From Micromonospora coriariae (GTDB taxonomy: Bacteria; Actinomycetota; Actinomycetes; Mycobacteriales; Micromonosporaceae): a stretch of DNA of 64,000 nucleotides. The translations under genes were made by a program, and so were the position numbers. The stretch lies in assembly GCF_900091455.1 (NCBI RefSeq), contig NZ_LT607412.1, positions 6,386,001 through 6,450,000 on the forward strand. Reading direction: 5' to 3'. This document shows, piece after piece, positions 15,862 through 24,425 of the stretch (position 1 is the stretch's first letter; every line of letters begins with the position of its first letter). The notes below the pieces were generated by a model. It did no database searches. It was not told where the DNA came from and was given only the letters and a program-made list of their open reading frames with translations.

Positions 15862-17181
15862 ATGGCCCCGCCGCCCACGAACCACAGGCCGCAGCTGCTC
15901 AGCCGCGGCAGCTGGCCCGAGGTGCGCCGGATCGGTGACATCCTCCGGACCGAGACGGTCGGTGGTGTGCTGCTGCTGTCTGCCGCCGTGCTCGCCCTCG
16001 TATGGGCCAACTCTCCCTGGTCCGGCGCGTACCGGTCGCTCTCCGAGCTGACGATCGGTCCGGCCACGCTGCATCTGGACCTCTCCTTGGCGCAGTGGGC
16101 CGGTGACGGCCTGCTGGCGATCTTCTTCTTCGTCGCCGGCCTGGAGCTCAAGCGCGAGTTCGTCGCCGGTGATCTGCGCGAGCCCCGGCGGGCGATACTG
16201 CCCGTCGCCGCCGCGCTCGGTGGCATGGCGCTGCCGGCGCTGATCTTCGTGGCGTTCAACCTGCGGACAGGCGACGGGGCCCTGACCGGCTGGGCCATCC
16301 CGATCGCCACAGACATCGCGTTCGCCCTCGCCGTGCTCGGAGTGATCAACACAAATCTGCCCGCGGCGATGCGGACCTTCCTGTTGACCCTCGCGGTCGT
16401 CGACGACCTGCTCGCGATCATGATCATCGCCGTCTTCTACACCGGCTCGCTGCACTTCGGGCCGCTGTTGCTCGCGTTGGTCCCACTGGCGTTGTTCGGC
16501 CTGCTGGTGCAGCGTCGGGTGCGGTCCTGGTGGCTGCTGTTGCCACTGGCCGTCACGACGTGGGCGCTCGTGCACGCCTCCGGGGTACACGCCACGGTCG
16601 CCGGGGTCGCGCTGGCCTTCAGCGTGCCGGTGCTGCGCCGCAAGGCGGGTCCGGGCCCGGGGATGGCGGAGCACCTGGAGCACCGTGTCCGGCCGGTGTC
16701 CGCCGGGGTGGCGGTGCCGGTGTTCGCGTTCTTCGCCGCCGGGGTGTCGGTCGCCGGTGCGGGCGGCCTCGGTGCGACCCTGACCGACTCGGTCGCCCTG
16801 GGCGTGGTCGTCGGGCTGGTGGCGGGTAAGGCCGCTGGCGTTCTCGGTGCGACCTGGCTCGTGCAGCGGTTCACCCGGGCTCGGCTGGCTGAAGGGCTGG
16901 CCTGGTGGGACATGGTCGGGTTGTCGCTGCTGGCCGGGATCGGGTTCACCGTGTCGCTACTGATCGGCGAGCTGGCGTTCGGAGCCGGCAGCGAACGCGA
17001 CGACCACTCCAAGATTGGCGTCCTGCTCGGGTCGTTGCTGTCGGCCCTGCTGGCCACCGTCGTCCTACGCGCCCGCAACCGCCACTACCAGGGCGTCTGC
17101 GCGCTGGAGGAGCGCGACAGCGACGCCGACGGGGTGCCGGACGTCTACGAGGGACAGACGAGCCGAGCAATCTGCGACTGA
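15862..17181 (+). CDS. nhaA: Na+/H+ antiporter NhaA
   Basis: 439 residues with about 12 membrane helices, exchanging cytoplasmic Na+ (or Li+) for external H+. Key motifs are T-D-I-A-F-A-L near residue 150 (the aspartate of the cation funnel), V-V-D-D-L-L-A-I near 179 (the aspartate pair that binds ion and proton), and an A-G-K-A-A-G segment with the functional lysine. The ATG follows GGAGGAT by 5 nt, so the longer upstream open frame is not used. The cytoplasmic C-terminal tail holds [12 protein letters not shown], a calcium-loop-like DxDxDG motif. The leader may fold next to the ribosome site. Confidence 0.93.
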   Translation: MAPPPTNHRPQLLSRGSWPEVRRIGDILRTETVGGVLLLSAAVLALVWANSPWSGAYRSLSELTIGPATLHLDLSLAQWAGDGLLAIFFFVAGLELKREFVAGDLREPRRAILPVAAALGGMALPALIFVAFNLRTGDGALTGWAIPIATDIAFALAVLGVINTNLPAAMRTFLLTLAVVDDLLAIMIIAVFYTGSLHFGPLLLALVPLALFGLLVQRRVRSWWLLLPLAVTTWALVHASGVHATVAGVALAFSVPVLRRKAGPGPGMAEHLEHRVRPVSAGVAVPVFAFFAAGVSVAGAGGLGATLTDSVALGVVVGLVAGKAAGVLGATWLVQRFTRARLAEGLAWWDMVGLSLLAGIGFTVSLLIGELAFGAGSERDDHSKIGVLLGSLLSALLATVVLRARNRHYQGVCALEERDSDADGVPDVYEGQTSRAICD

Positions 17182-17229
17182 TCCGACGACGCCAGGACCC
17201 TGGTCGGACCTTACGCCGGGGCATCGACG

Positions 17230-17296
17230 GCGAGTACGCTTCGCCCAGGTGTGCCGGGAAGCCTGGTCGGCGTGATGTTCGTTGCCGACCAGGGAG
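17230..17296 (+). promoter_or_regulatory. Candidate structured mRNA leader of the ABC exporter operon
   Basis: Contains GTGCCGGGAAG-C-CTGGTC-G-GC (17251-17271), the near-copy of the nhaA leader motif. CCTGGTCGGC (17262-17271) and GCCGACCAGG (17284-17293) form a perfect 10-bp stem whose last bases overlap the Shine-Dalgarno AGGGAG (17291-17296). An upstream CAGG (17246-17249) can instead pair with the CCTG at 17262-17265, so two mutually exclusive folds are possible. A 5-bp hairpin (GGCGA/TCGCC) precedes it. Confidence 0.55.
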
Positions 17297-17302
17297 TACC
17301 AG

Positions 17303-18193
17303 ATGACTGTTCCTGCAATCCGCACCGTCGGTCTGACCAAACGCTACGGCCCCGTGTGTGCGCTGGACGCACTCGACCTGACAGTGCCGGCCGGCGAGGT
17401 GTTCGGGTTTCTCGGGCCGAACGGCGCCGGTAAGTCCACCACTGTCCGGTTGCTGCTCGGGTTGGCCCGACCCACCACCGGTCGAGCGTTGATCTTCGGC
17501 ACCGACGCGGCTGACGTCGCTGTGGCGCACCGATCGGTGGCGTACGTTCCCGCCGACGTGGCGCTCTGGCCTGGCCTGACGGGGGCCGAGGCGTTGGAGT
17601 TGCTGGGTCGGATCGGTCCGGGAGTGGACCGTGCCTACCGGGACGAGTTGGTGGAACGGTTCGCGGTGGACCTGTCCAAGCCGGGGCGGGCGTACTCGAC
17701 CGGAAACCGACAGAAGGTGGCGTTGGTGGCCGCGTTCGCCACCCGGGCGCCGTTGCTCGTCCTCGACGAGCCGAGCAGCGGGCTGGACCCGTTGATGGAG
17801 CGGGAGTTCCAGACGGCGGTTGAGCAGGCCCGCGAGCGGGGCCAGACGGTGTTTCTCAGCTCCCATCAGCTGGCCGAGGTCGAGGCGGTGTGCGACCAGG
17901 TGGCGATCCTGCGCGCGGGCCGCCTGGTCGAGGTTGCCGGGGTGGCGGAGCTACGCCGGCTGCACCGCAGCCAGGTCGAGGTGAGCTTCACCGGGCCCGC
18001 ACCCGACCTGACCGGGGTGATTGGCGTCGAGACTGTGCAGCAGATCAGCCCCACCCGGCTCCGGTTCACGCTCACCGGACCGCCTGCGCAGGCGCTGCGC
18101 ACCCTGTCCCGAGCAGAGGTGACGGCCGTGCGGATCCACGAGCCGACCCTGGAGGAGATCTTCCTCGACTACTACGCACAGCAGTCGCGGTGA
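17303..18193 (+). CDS. ABC transporter ATP-binding protein (DrrA-like)
   Basis: 296 residues. Walker A is G-P-N-G-A-G-K-S-T, Walker B is L-L-V-L-D-E-P-S-S-G-L-D-P, and the switch histidine is in S-S-H-Q. The signature is the variant S-T-G-N-R-Q-K-V instead of L-S-G-G-Q. A C-terminal extension of about 75 residues is typical of drug/polyketide exporter ATPases. It powers the permease encoded immediately downstream. ATG 17303 lies 6 nt after AGGGAG; an earlier in-frame start would fall inside the leader stem. The stop overlaps the permease start (GTGA), so the two are translationally coupled. Confidence 0.92.
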   Translation: MTVPAIRTVGLTKRYGPVCALDALDLTVPAGEVFGFLGPNGAGKSTTVRLLLGLARPTTGRALIFGTDAADVAVAHRSVAYVPADVALWPGLTGAEALELLGRIGPGVDRAYRDELVERFAVDLSKPGRAYSTGNRQKVALVAAFATRAPLLVLDEPSSGLDPLMEREFQTAVEQARERGQTVFLSSHQLAEVEAVCDQVAILRAGRLVEVAGVAELRRLHRSQVEVSFTGPAPDLTGVIGVETVQQISPTRLRFTLTGPPAQALRTLSRAEVTAVRIHEPTLEEIFLDYYAQQSR

Positions 18194-19827
18194 CGGCCGT
18201 CGATGCCAGCCCGGGGTGGGCTCGGACGGGCCGGTCCGTGCGTGCCGCCGGCGGGGCGGTCACCCGGCTGGCCCTACGGCAGGTCCGTCGTGGTGCGCTG
18301 ATCACCATCGCCCTGCTCGCCGGGATGTCCGCGATGGTCGCTACCACCTATGCCAGCACCGTCGGCGACGCACTCGATGCCGCGGCACTGGCCGCGCTGG
18401 CCGAGAACCCGGCAATCCGCACCCTGTTCGGTGAACCGGTCGCCCTGGACGATGCGGGCGGATTCACGGTGTGGCGCACCGGCACCGTCCTGTCCGTGCT
18501 CGCCGGTTCGTGGGGATTGCTCGCAGCGACCCGGGTCACCCGGGGCGAAGAGGACGCGCGGCGGTGGGACCTGCTGGCCGCAGGTCGGATCCCGCTCACC
18601 TCGATCGTGGCCCGGTACGCCGCCGTCCTGATCGGCGCGGTGGTCGTCGCGGGCCTCGCGGCGGGCGGCGCCCTGGCCGCCGTCGGCACGTCCCCCGAAG
18701 GTGCCCTTCTGCACGGCGTCGGCCTCGCCCTGACCGGGGCGTACTTCGTGGCCGCCGGCACGTTGGCCGCGCAGATCTTCCCCACCCGCGCCGGGGCGAG
18801 CGGCGCGGCGATGGCGCTGCTCGGTGGTGCCCTGCTGGTCCGGATGATCGGCGACGGCGTCGACGCACTCGGGTGGCTGCGCTGGCTGTCACCCTTCGGG
18901 CTGCTCGCGCTGGTCCAGCCGTACGCGGCGAACCGGATCCTGCCGATCGTGGTGTTGGCGGTCACGGCCGCCGGCCTGCTCGCGGCAGCCGTCCTGGCAG
19001 CCCGCCGCCGCGACGTGGCCGGTGGTTGGCTGGCCACCTCGGCGGGCCGTCCCCCCCGGCTGCGGCTGCTCGGCTCAGTGGCCGGGTTCGCCGCCCGCCG
19101 GGCGCTGCGTCCGCTCCTAGGGTGGGCGATCGGGTTGGCTGCCTACTATCTGCTCATCGGCTTGCTCGCGCTGTCCATGACCGAGTTCCTGGCCGACAAC
19201 CGCCGCTTCGGCGACCTTGCCGCCCAGGCCGGGTTCGGCGGGCTCGGATCGGTCGACGGGTACGCGGCCGCGCTGTTTGCCCTGCTCGCCATCCCGGCGG
19301 GGGTGTTCACCGCAGTCCGGTTGGCCGCCGTCGCCGCCGACGAGGCCGACGGTCGTCTCACGCTGCTCTTCGCGCAGCCGGTCACCCGCCTTCGGCTTCT
19401 CCTCGCCGAGCTGGCCGTCACCGCCAGCGGCGCCGCGGCGCTCGTTGCCGTCGCCGGGCTGGCCACGTGGGCGGGCGCCGCCGCCGTCGGTGCGCCACTG
19501 GGGTTGGGCGGTTCCCTTGCCGGTGCGATGAACGTGCTGCCGGTGGCGCTGCTGTGCCTGGGAGCGGCAGTGCTCGCGCTGGGCTGGCTACCCCGCGCGG
19601 TCGCCCTCGTCGGGGCTCTGCCGGCGACGGGCGGGTTCCTCCTGCGGGTCATCGCCGACAGCACCGGCGCGCCGGACTGGGTGGGTCGACTGTCTCCGTT
19701 CGCGCACCTCGCACCGGTCCCCGACCTGTCGCCGAACTGGCCCGCGGCCACCTTCATGGTGGCCGCGGCCGTCGCGCTCACCGCCCTGGGAGCGGTCGGC
19801 TATCAGCGACGCGACCTGCGGGGATGA
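18190..19827 (+). CDS. ABC transporter permease, two-repeat exporter type
   Basis: 545 residues forming two similar hydrophobic halves of about six helices each, as in the large permeases annotated as exporters of polyketide antibiotics. The first half carries T-R-V-T-R-G-E-E-D-A-R-R-W-D-L-L, and the second the parallel A-D-E-A-D-G-R-L-T-L-L-F-A, which supports internal duplication. The GTG at 18190 overlaps the ATPase stop by 4 nt. The substrate cannot be read and no biosynthetic cluster adjoins. After the TGA the same frame continues for 24 codons with a hydrophobic, protein-like sequence before the next stop. Confidence 0.85.
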   Translation: MTAVDASPGWARTGRSVRAAGGAVTRLALRQVRRGALITIALLAGMSAMVATTYASTVGDALDAAALAALAENPAIRTLFGEPVALDDAGGFTVWRTGTVLSVLAGSWGLLAATRVTRGEEDARRWDLLAAGRIPLTSIVARYAAVLIGAVVVAGLAAGGALAAVGTSPEGALLHGVGLALTGAYFVAAGTLAAQIFPTRAGASGAAMALLGGALLVRMIGDGVDALGWLRWLSPFGLLALVQPYAANRILPIVVLAVTAAGLLAAAVLAARRRDVAGGWLATSAGRPPRLRLLGSVAGFAARRALRPLLGWAIGLAAYYLLIGLLALSMTEFLADNRRFGDLAAQAGFGGLGSVDGYAAALFALLAIPAGVFTAVRLAAVAADEADGRLTLLFAQPVTRLRLLLAELAVTASGAAALVAVAGLATWAGAAAVGAPLGLGGSLAGAMNVLPVALLCLGAAVLALGWLPRAVALVGALPATGGFLLRVIADSTGAPDWVGRLSPFAHLAPVPDLSPNWPAATFMVAAAVALTALGAVGYQRRDLRG

Positions 19828-19939
19828 GCGGACAGCCCGCTCGCCTGGAGCTTCGTCATCCTCTTCATCGCCGACTTCGCCAGCACGGTCCGCAAGACCT
19901 GACCCACGCGCCGACCTTGGCGCGCGCGGGTCGCGGTGT

Positions 19940-20326
19940 TCAGCCGCGCGGGGTGGGAACACCGAAGAGATCGGTAATACCGCCGGGGAGCTGGGCGAAC
20001 AGGTCGTGACGCTGGTCGTCGTCGAGCGCTTCGGCGACGGTACGCAACACCGCCTGGGCATGCTGACGCACCTGGTCCGCGTCCGCGACCTGCTCCCGGT
20101 CGCCGACGTGCTTCAGGAACTCACCGATGTCCCACCGGCGGCCCTGTGGGTTACGGGTGACGGACGCGTCCAGCCGATCCGGTAGCTGTGCCGCCAGGTG
20201 GTCAGCCTCCTGTCCGGCGAGCCGTTCGCCGAGCACCGACAGGACGGCCTGTACGGACCGTACGGCCTCGTTCTCGCCGAGGCCCGCGCGCTTCCGTACC
20301 GTGGCGATCATCTGCTCGTACTCCAT
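19940..20326 (-). CDS. DUF2267 domain protein
   Basis: 128 residues, helical and soluble, with two related halves. The first contains A-V-R-S-V-Q-A-V-L-S-V-L-G-E-R-L and A-A-Q-L-P; the second contains A-Q-A-V-L-R-T-V-A-E-A-L and F-A-Q-L-P-G-G-I. The repeated A-Q-L-P element and the length fit DUF2267, of unknown function. AAGGAG precedes the ATG at good spacing. The gene stands alone; about 110 bp of apparently empty DNA separates it from the convergent permease. Confidence 0.85.
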   Translation of the reverse strand: MEYEQMIATVRKRAGLGENEAVRSVQAVLSVLGERLAGQEADHLAAQLPDRLDASVTRNPQGRRWDIGEFLKHVGDREQVADADQVRQHAQAVLRTVAEALDDDQRHDLFAQLPGGITDLFGVPTPRG

Positions 20327-20484
20327 GACCCGCTCCTTCCGTCTTCTCGACCGGCCGTCAGGCCTGCCGGCGGACGAATGCGGCGAGTTCCCGGGCTCCC
20401 TGGGCGCAAACGAGGTCAGTCGTCGACCCGGACTTCGAGCCCGTCGGCGAGCGGGACCTCACATCTCGCCGCGAACCAGGCGGA

Positions 20485-21438
20485 TCAGCCGGTCGGGGAC
20501 GCGGCGCTGCGGAAGGTGCGCCGGTAGGCGTCCGGCGGTACGCCGACGGTGCGGTGGAAGTGTCGGCGCAGCGTCGTGGCGGTGCCCATACCCGCCGCCT
20601 CGGCGATGGCCTCGATGCTGTCGTCGGTGTTCTCCAGCAGCTCCTGGGCACGGCGGATCCGCTGCGTCGACAGCCAGTGCAGCGGGGTGGTGCCGGTCGC
20701 GGACCTGAAGTGGCGGGCCAGGTTGCGCGAGCTCATGTTGGCCTGGCGAGCCAGGTCCTCGACGGTCAGCGCTCGGTTCAGCCGTTCCATCGCCCAGGGG
20801 AACAGGTTGGCGAGGGGATGGTCGTCGCGAGCGGGCACCGGGGTGGTGACGTACTGGGCCTGGCCGCCGGCGCGGTGCGGCGGCACGACCAGGCGGCGGG
20901 CGACGGCGTTGGCGACCGTCGAGCCGTGGTCGCGGCGGATCAGGTGCAGGCACAGGTCGATCGCGGCGGCCTTGCCGGCGGAGGCGAGCACTGTGCCGTT
21001 GTCGACGTAGAGCACGTCCGGGTCGACCGTCACCCGGGGATAGCGGGCGGCAAGCGCCTCGGTGTGGGCCCAGTGCGTGGTCGCGCGTAGCCCGTCGAGC
21101 ACCCCGGCGGCGGCCAGCACGAACGCACCGGTGCACAGCGAGACCATGCGGGCGCCCGCCTCGTGGGCCGCGCGGACCGCGTCGAGCAGGTCGGGTGGCA
21201 CGTCGGCGTCGGTGTCCTCCACGGCCGGGATGATCACGGTGTCGGCGTGGGCGAGCCGGTCCAACCCGCCGTCCGGCTCCATCCGGAACCTGCCGATCCG
21301 GACCGGACCCGGGCCGCAGACCGCGACGTCGTACCACGGGTCCGCCAGCCCGGAGGGGTCGCGGACGAAGATCTCGCAGGCCATGGCGAGCTCGAAGTGC
21401 AGCATCCCGTCGGTGGCGGCGATCGCGATGGTGGCCAT
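20485..21438 (-). CDS. GlxA-type transcriptional regulator (DJ-1/PfpI plus AraC domains)
   Basis: 317 residues. The N-terminal 175 or so form a DJ-1/PfpI-like alpha/beta domain, with V-S-L-C-T-G-A-F-V-L-A-A-A-G carrying the nucleophile-elbow cysteine common to this fold. Residues about 210-310 are an AraC DNA-binding domain with two helix-turn-helices (V-E-D-L-A-R-Q-A-N-M-S-S-R-N-L-A-R-H-F and I-A-E-A-A-G-M-G). The ligand is unknown. The ATG at 21438 starts the conserved N terminus; the frame is open far upstream only because it shadows the next gene. It is divergent from the saccharopine-dehydrogenase-like gene and probably controls it through the 96-bp shared region. Confidence 0.87.
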   Translation of the reverse strand: MATIAIAATDGMLHFELAMACEIFVRDPSGLADPWYDVAVCGPGPVRIGRFRMEPDGGLDRLAHADTVIIPAVEDTDADVPPDLLDAVRAAHEAGARMVSLCTGAFVLAAAGVLDGLRATTHWAHTEALAARYPRVTVDPDVLYVDNGTVLASAGKAAAIDLCLHLIRRDHGSTVANAVARRLVVPPHRAGGQAQYVTTPVPARDDHPLANLFPWAMERLNRALTVEDLARQANMSSRNLARHFRSATGTTPLHWLSTQRIRRAQELLENTDDSIEAIAEAAGMGTATTLRRHFHRTVGVPPDAYRRTFRSAASPTG

Positions 21439-21445
21439 GTCCGAA

Positions 21446-21474
21446 AGTGTACGGGGGATGTCGTTCCCGACACT
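21446..21474. promoter_or_regulatory. Inverted repeat in divergent promoter region
   Basis: AGTGT-a-CGGG and CCCG-ACACT form a 9-bp inverted repeat (one bulged base, 10-bp spacer) between the divergent regulator and reductase genes. It could be the operator for the AraC-type regulator. Confidence 0.35.
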
Positions 21475-21534
21475 GGTCAGTGACCGGCCGCCGCGGGAGG
21501 CTCTTCTCAGTCGATCTTTGAGAGGACTGGAGAG

Positions 21535-22557
21535 ATGAGTCAGAACGTGGCGGTGTTCGGTGCGTACGGGCACACCGGGCGGTTCGTGGTGGCGGAGTTG
21601 CGCGATCGCGGGTTCGTCCCGCTTCTCCTCGGTCGCGACGAGGGCAAGCTCCGGGCACTGGCGGCGTCGGGGCTCGAATACCGGGTGACGTCGGTCGACG
21701 ACCCGGCCTCGCTCGACCAGGCGTTGAAGGGCTCGGTCGCGGTCGTCAACTGCGCCGGCCCGTTCGCCTCGACGGCCGCCCCGGTGGTCGAGGCCGCCCT
21801 GCGCGCCGGGATCCCGTACGTGGACGTGGCAGCCGAGATCGAGGCCAACGTCGACACGTTCACGCACTTCACCGAGCGTGCCCGGGCCGCGGGGGTCGCA
21901 GTGGTCCCGGCGATGGCCTTCTTCGGCGGACTCGGCGATCTGCTGGTGACCACGGCGATGGGCGACTGGGCGTCGGCCGACGAGGCGCACGTCGCGTACG
22001 GACTGAGCAGCTGGCACCCCACGGCCGGGACCCTCGCCGCCGGCGCCGTCTCCCGGGAGCGGCGCGAGGGCCAGCGTGTCCGCTACACCGGTGGCCGGCT
22101 GGACTACTACACCGACGCGTGCGACCTGCCGAAGGTGGAGTGGGACTTCCCCGCCCCGGTGGGCCGCCAGACCGTCCTCGGGGATTTCACGATGGCCGAC
22201 GTCGTCACCGTCCCCAGCCACCTGTCCATTCCCGAGGTACGCACGTACATGACCACCGACGCGGCCAGGGATCTGACGGCTCCGGGCACACCCGCACCGG
22301 CGGCGGTCGACGAGCTCGGCAGGTCCGTGCAGACGTTCGCCGTCGACGTCGTCGTGCGCTCCGGTGACACGCGACGACGCGTCGTCGCCAGCGGCCAGGA
22401 CATCTACGCCATCAGCGCACCCCTCGCCGTCGAGGCGGTCCACCGCATCCTCGACGGTCGGACCAGGACGGGGGGCGTCGCCTCCGCCGGCGCGATCTTC
22501 GACGCGCCCGGCTTCCTGCGCGCGCTGTCCGCGCACATCTCGCTCGACATATTCTGA
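21535..22557 (+). CDS. Saccharopine dehydrogenase-like NAD(P)-binding protein
   Basis: 340 residues. The N terminus V-A-V-F-G-A-Y-G-H-T-G-R-F-V is a Rossmann GxxGxxG dinucleotide motif, followed by L-L-G-R-D and V-V-N-C-A-G-P-F, hallmarks of the saccharopine dehydrogenase / trans-acting enoyl reductase-like family. It is likely an NAD(P)-dependent oxidoreductase; the substrate is unknown. GGAGAG directly precedes the ATG. The regulator divergent from it is its most plausible controller. Confidence 0.82.
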   Translation: MSQNVAVFGAYGHTGRFVVAELRDRGFVPLLLGRDEGKLRALAASGLEYRVTSVDDPASLDQALKGSVAVVNCAGPFASTAAPVVEAALRAGIPYVDVAAEIEANVDTFTHFTERARAAGVAVVPAMAFFGGLGDLLVTTAMGDWASADEAHVAYGLSSWHPTAGTLAAGAVSRERREGQRVRYTGGRLDYYTDACDLPKVEWDFPAPVGRQTVLGDFTMADVVTVPSHLSIPEVRTYMTTDAARDLTAPGTPAPAAVDELGRSVQTFAVDVVVRSGDTRRRVVASGQDIYAISAPLAVEAVHRILDGRTRTGGVASAGAIFDAPGFLRALSAHISLDIF

Positions 22558-22618
22558 CCGGCCGCCGGAACCTTCTCCCTCGCCCGTTTGTGGAACTGGT
22601 GGAAGAAGGGGGGTGGCG

Positions 22619-23140
22619 GTGTCCGACGGTGATCTGATCTCCGAGCTCTACGCCAGCTGTTTCCGGCGCCTGGTGGTCCAGTTGTACGCGGTGACGGGCG
22701 ACCTGAACGAGGCACAGGAGGCGGTCCAGGAGGCGTTCACCAAGGCGCTGGCCGCGCCCCGACGTTTCGCCGAGTTGGACAACCCGGAGGCGTGGCTGCG
22801 CCGCGTCGCGGTGAACGTGGCCCGCAGCCGATACCGGCGTCGGCGCGTACTCGATGGGCTGCTGCGTCGGATCGGCCCGCCGCCGGCGGTCGCCGACCAC
22901 TCGCCGGAGCACCTCGCCCTGCTCGCGGCGCTGCGCGGGCTGCCCGAGGGGCAGCGGCAGGCGCTGGCCCTGCACTACCTCGTCGACCTGCCGGTGGACG
23001 AGGTCGCCGCGACGCTGGGCGTCTCGGCCGGGACTGTGAAGTCCCGGCTGTCCCGGGGCAGGAACGCCCTGGCGGCACTGCTCACCGACTCCGACGCCAC
23101 CGACACCACGCAAACCGGGAGGATCGATGCCCGATCGTGA
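22619..23140 (+). CDS. ECF-type RNA polymerase sigma factor
   Basis: 173 residues. Region 2 has L-N-E-A-Q-E-A-V-Q-E-A-F-T-K-A-L and W-L-R-R-V-A-V-N-V-A-R-S-R-Y-R-R; region 4 has L-P-E-G-Q-R-Q-A-L-A-L-H-Y-L-V-D-L-P-V-D-E-V-A-A-T-L-G-V-S-A-G-T-V-K-S-R. There is no C-terminal extension. The GTG at 22619 follows the GAAGAAGGGGGG ribosome site at about 7 nt, so most of the longer open frame upstream is not coding. It overlaps the next gene by 14 nt, the usual layout of an ECF factor with its membrane partner. Confidence 0.88.
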   Translation: MSDGDLISELYASCFRRLVVQLYAVTGDLNEAQEAVQEAFTKALAAPRRFAELDNPEAWLRRVAVNVARSRYRRRRVLDGLLRRIGPPPAVADHSPEHLALLAALRGLPEGQRQALALHYLVDLPVDEVAATLGVSAGTVKSRLSRGRNALAALLTDSDATDTTQTGRIDARS

Positions 23141-24332
23141 GTTCTCCGGGTTCGACGTGGAGACCATCGCCGAGGCCGTCCGGCAGCCGCCCCTGGACGG
23201 GCTGCGCTCCACCGCCCGTTTCCGCCGGCAGCGGTCGGTGGCGCTGGTGGCGACCGCGCTGGTCGCCCTGGCCGGCGTGAGCGTCGTGCCGTTGGTGACA
23301 GGGCCGGACCGGGTCGACCCGGTGGGGCCGCAGGAGCCGTCACCCCGCCCGGAGGAGTCCCGCGACTTCACGCTGACCGGTCCGGACTCGGGCGTCGACG
23401 TGCGACGGGACGGCTGCGTCCTGCGGTTCGCGCTCACCGACGACCGGGGCCGGAGCTGGTCGGACTGGGACGCGGCCCGGTTCCAGAGCACGAGATGCGC
23501 GGCCAGTCCCACGCCGACGACGTGGAACCTCGAGACCTCTGTGCTCAGCGAGCGGTCCTACCTGGTCAATGACGCGGGACTGCTCCGCCTCTCCACCGAC
23601 TACGGCCGGACGTGGCGGGACGGGAACGAGGCAATCGTGGCCGTTCCCACGTTCCCGTCGACCGCCCGACCGGTCTTCTGCGGGTTCGGCTGTGGAGCCC
23701 AGCGGGAGCCGCTGGCCGTGGATCCGTCGAGCGGGACCGTGTACCGGCTGAGAGGCAAGGCGCCGTCATGGCGTCCGCTCCACAGCCTCTACCCCAGCCC
23801 CGACGGGACGATCTGGGCGACGTACCAGATGCCGAGCCCCTCGGGAGCGACAGTCGCCCGCAGCTCCGACCGGGGCGCGACCTGGACCACCTGGGAGGTG
23901 GGTGAGGACAGCAACGTGATGGCGATCGTGGGGGTCGACGACCGGGAGGGATACGTGCTGACCTCGCCGTCGACGGTGGGCGGCGCGCGGCGGCTGTGGA
24001 AGACCACGGACGGTGGGAAGACCTGGACCGACACCGGCACGGACCTGCCGGAGCGGACGCACTGGGACCTCACGGTCGGGTCCGACGGGTCCCTGCTGGT
24101 GATCGCGCCGAGCGGTGGCACCGGGGCCGAACGCCGCGCGACGCTGCTGGTCAGCAGGGACGACGGGCGGCACTTCACAGTCGCCCGGGAGTACGGGACG
24201 GCCGTCGGATCGCTCAGCGTCGCCCCCGGGTACGCGTGGCTCTTCGGCCGGGACGACGGGTCGACGGGCGAGCCGGACCACCTCCTGCTCACCACGGACG
24301 CGACCACCTGGACCCGTTTCCCGCTCGCCTGA
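23127..24332 (+). CDS. Membrane-anchored Asp-box (BNR) repeat protein, probable anti-sigma partner
   Basis: 401 residues. About 36 cytoplasmic residues precede one membrane helix (S-V-A-L-V-A-T-A-L-V-A-L-A-G-V), then about 335 extracytoplasmic residues. These contain at least five Asp-box repeats of the S/T-x-D-x-G-x-T-W type (T-D-D-R-G-R-S-W, S-T-D-Y-G-R-T-W, S-S-D-R-G-A-T-W, T-T-D-G-G-K-T-W, S-R-D-D-G-R-H-F), indicating a beta-propeller like those of sialidases and photosystem assembly factors. Catalytic sialidase residues are not evident. The overlap with an ECF sigma gene and the short cytoplasmic N terminus suggest a transmembrane regulator sensing an extracellular ligand, possibly glycan. 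The GH92 glycosidase downstream is consistent with that. Confidence 0.7.
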   Translation: MPDREFSGFDVETIAEAVRQPPLDGLRSTARFRRQRSVALVATALVALAGVSVVPLVTGPDRVDPVGPQEPSPRPEESRDFTLTGPDSGVDVRRDGCVLRFALTDDRGRSWSDWDAARFQSTRCAASPTPTTWNLETSVLSERSYLVNDAGLLRLSTDYGRTWRDGNEAIVAVPTFPSTARPVFCGFGCGAQREPLAVDPSSGTVYRLRGKAPSWRPLHSLYPSPDGTIWATYQMPSPSGATVARSSDRGATWTTWEVGEDSNVMAIVGVDDREGYVLTSPSTVGGARRLWKTTDGGKTWTDTGTDLPERTHWDLTVGSDGSLLVIAPSGGTGAERRATLLVSRDDGRHFTVAREYGTAVGSLSVAPGYAWLFGRDDGSTGEPDHLLLTTDATTWTRFPLA

Positions 24333-24340
24333 GCAGATGT

Positions 24341-24372
24341 GGACGTGTGGCGGCAAGCGCCGCCACACGTCC
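24341..24372 (+). terminator. Hairpin terminator of the ECF operon
   Basis: A perfect 14-bp inverted repeat (GGACGTGTGGCGGC, 4-nt loop AAGC, complement) starts 8 bp after the stop of the Asp-box gene. Confidence 0.75.
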
Positions 24373-24378
24373 GACCCA

Positions 24379-24407
24379 TTGACAGTCTTCTCCCAGAGGC
24401 CTACACA
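24379..24407 (+). promoter_or_regulatory. SigA-type promoter of the GH92 gene
   Basis: TTGACA (24379-24384), a 17-bp spacer and TACACA (24402-24407). The -35 is consensus; the -10 lacks the final T. It lies just after the upstream terminator and 70 bp before the GH92 start. Confidence 0.6.
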
Positions 24408-24425
24408 GGAGTTCGACGCCCATCG

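Noticed and set aside
20327..20484. Possible gene end on the minus strand between DUF2267 and the GlxA-type regulator
   Set aside because: A short protein-like stretch (A-R-E-L-A-A-F-V-R-R-Q-A) is present, but no start, ribosome site or domain supports it.
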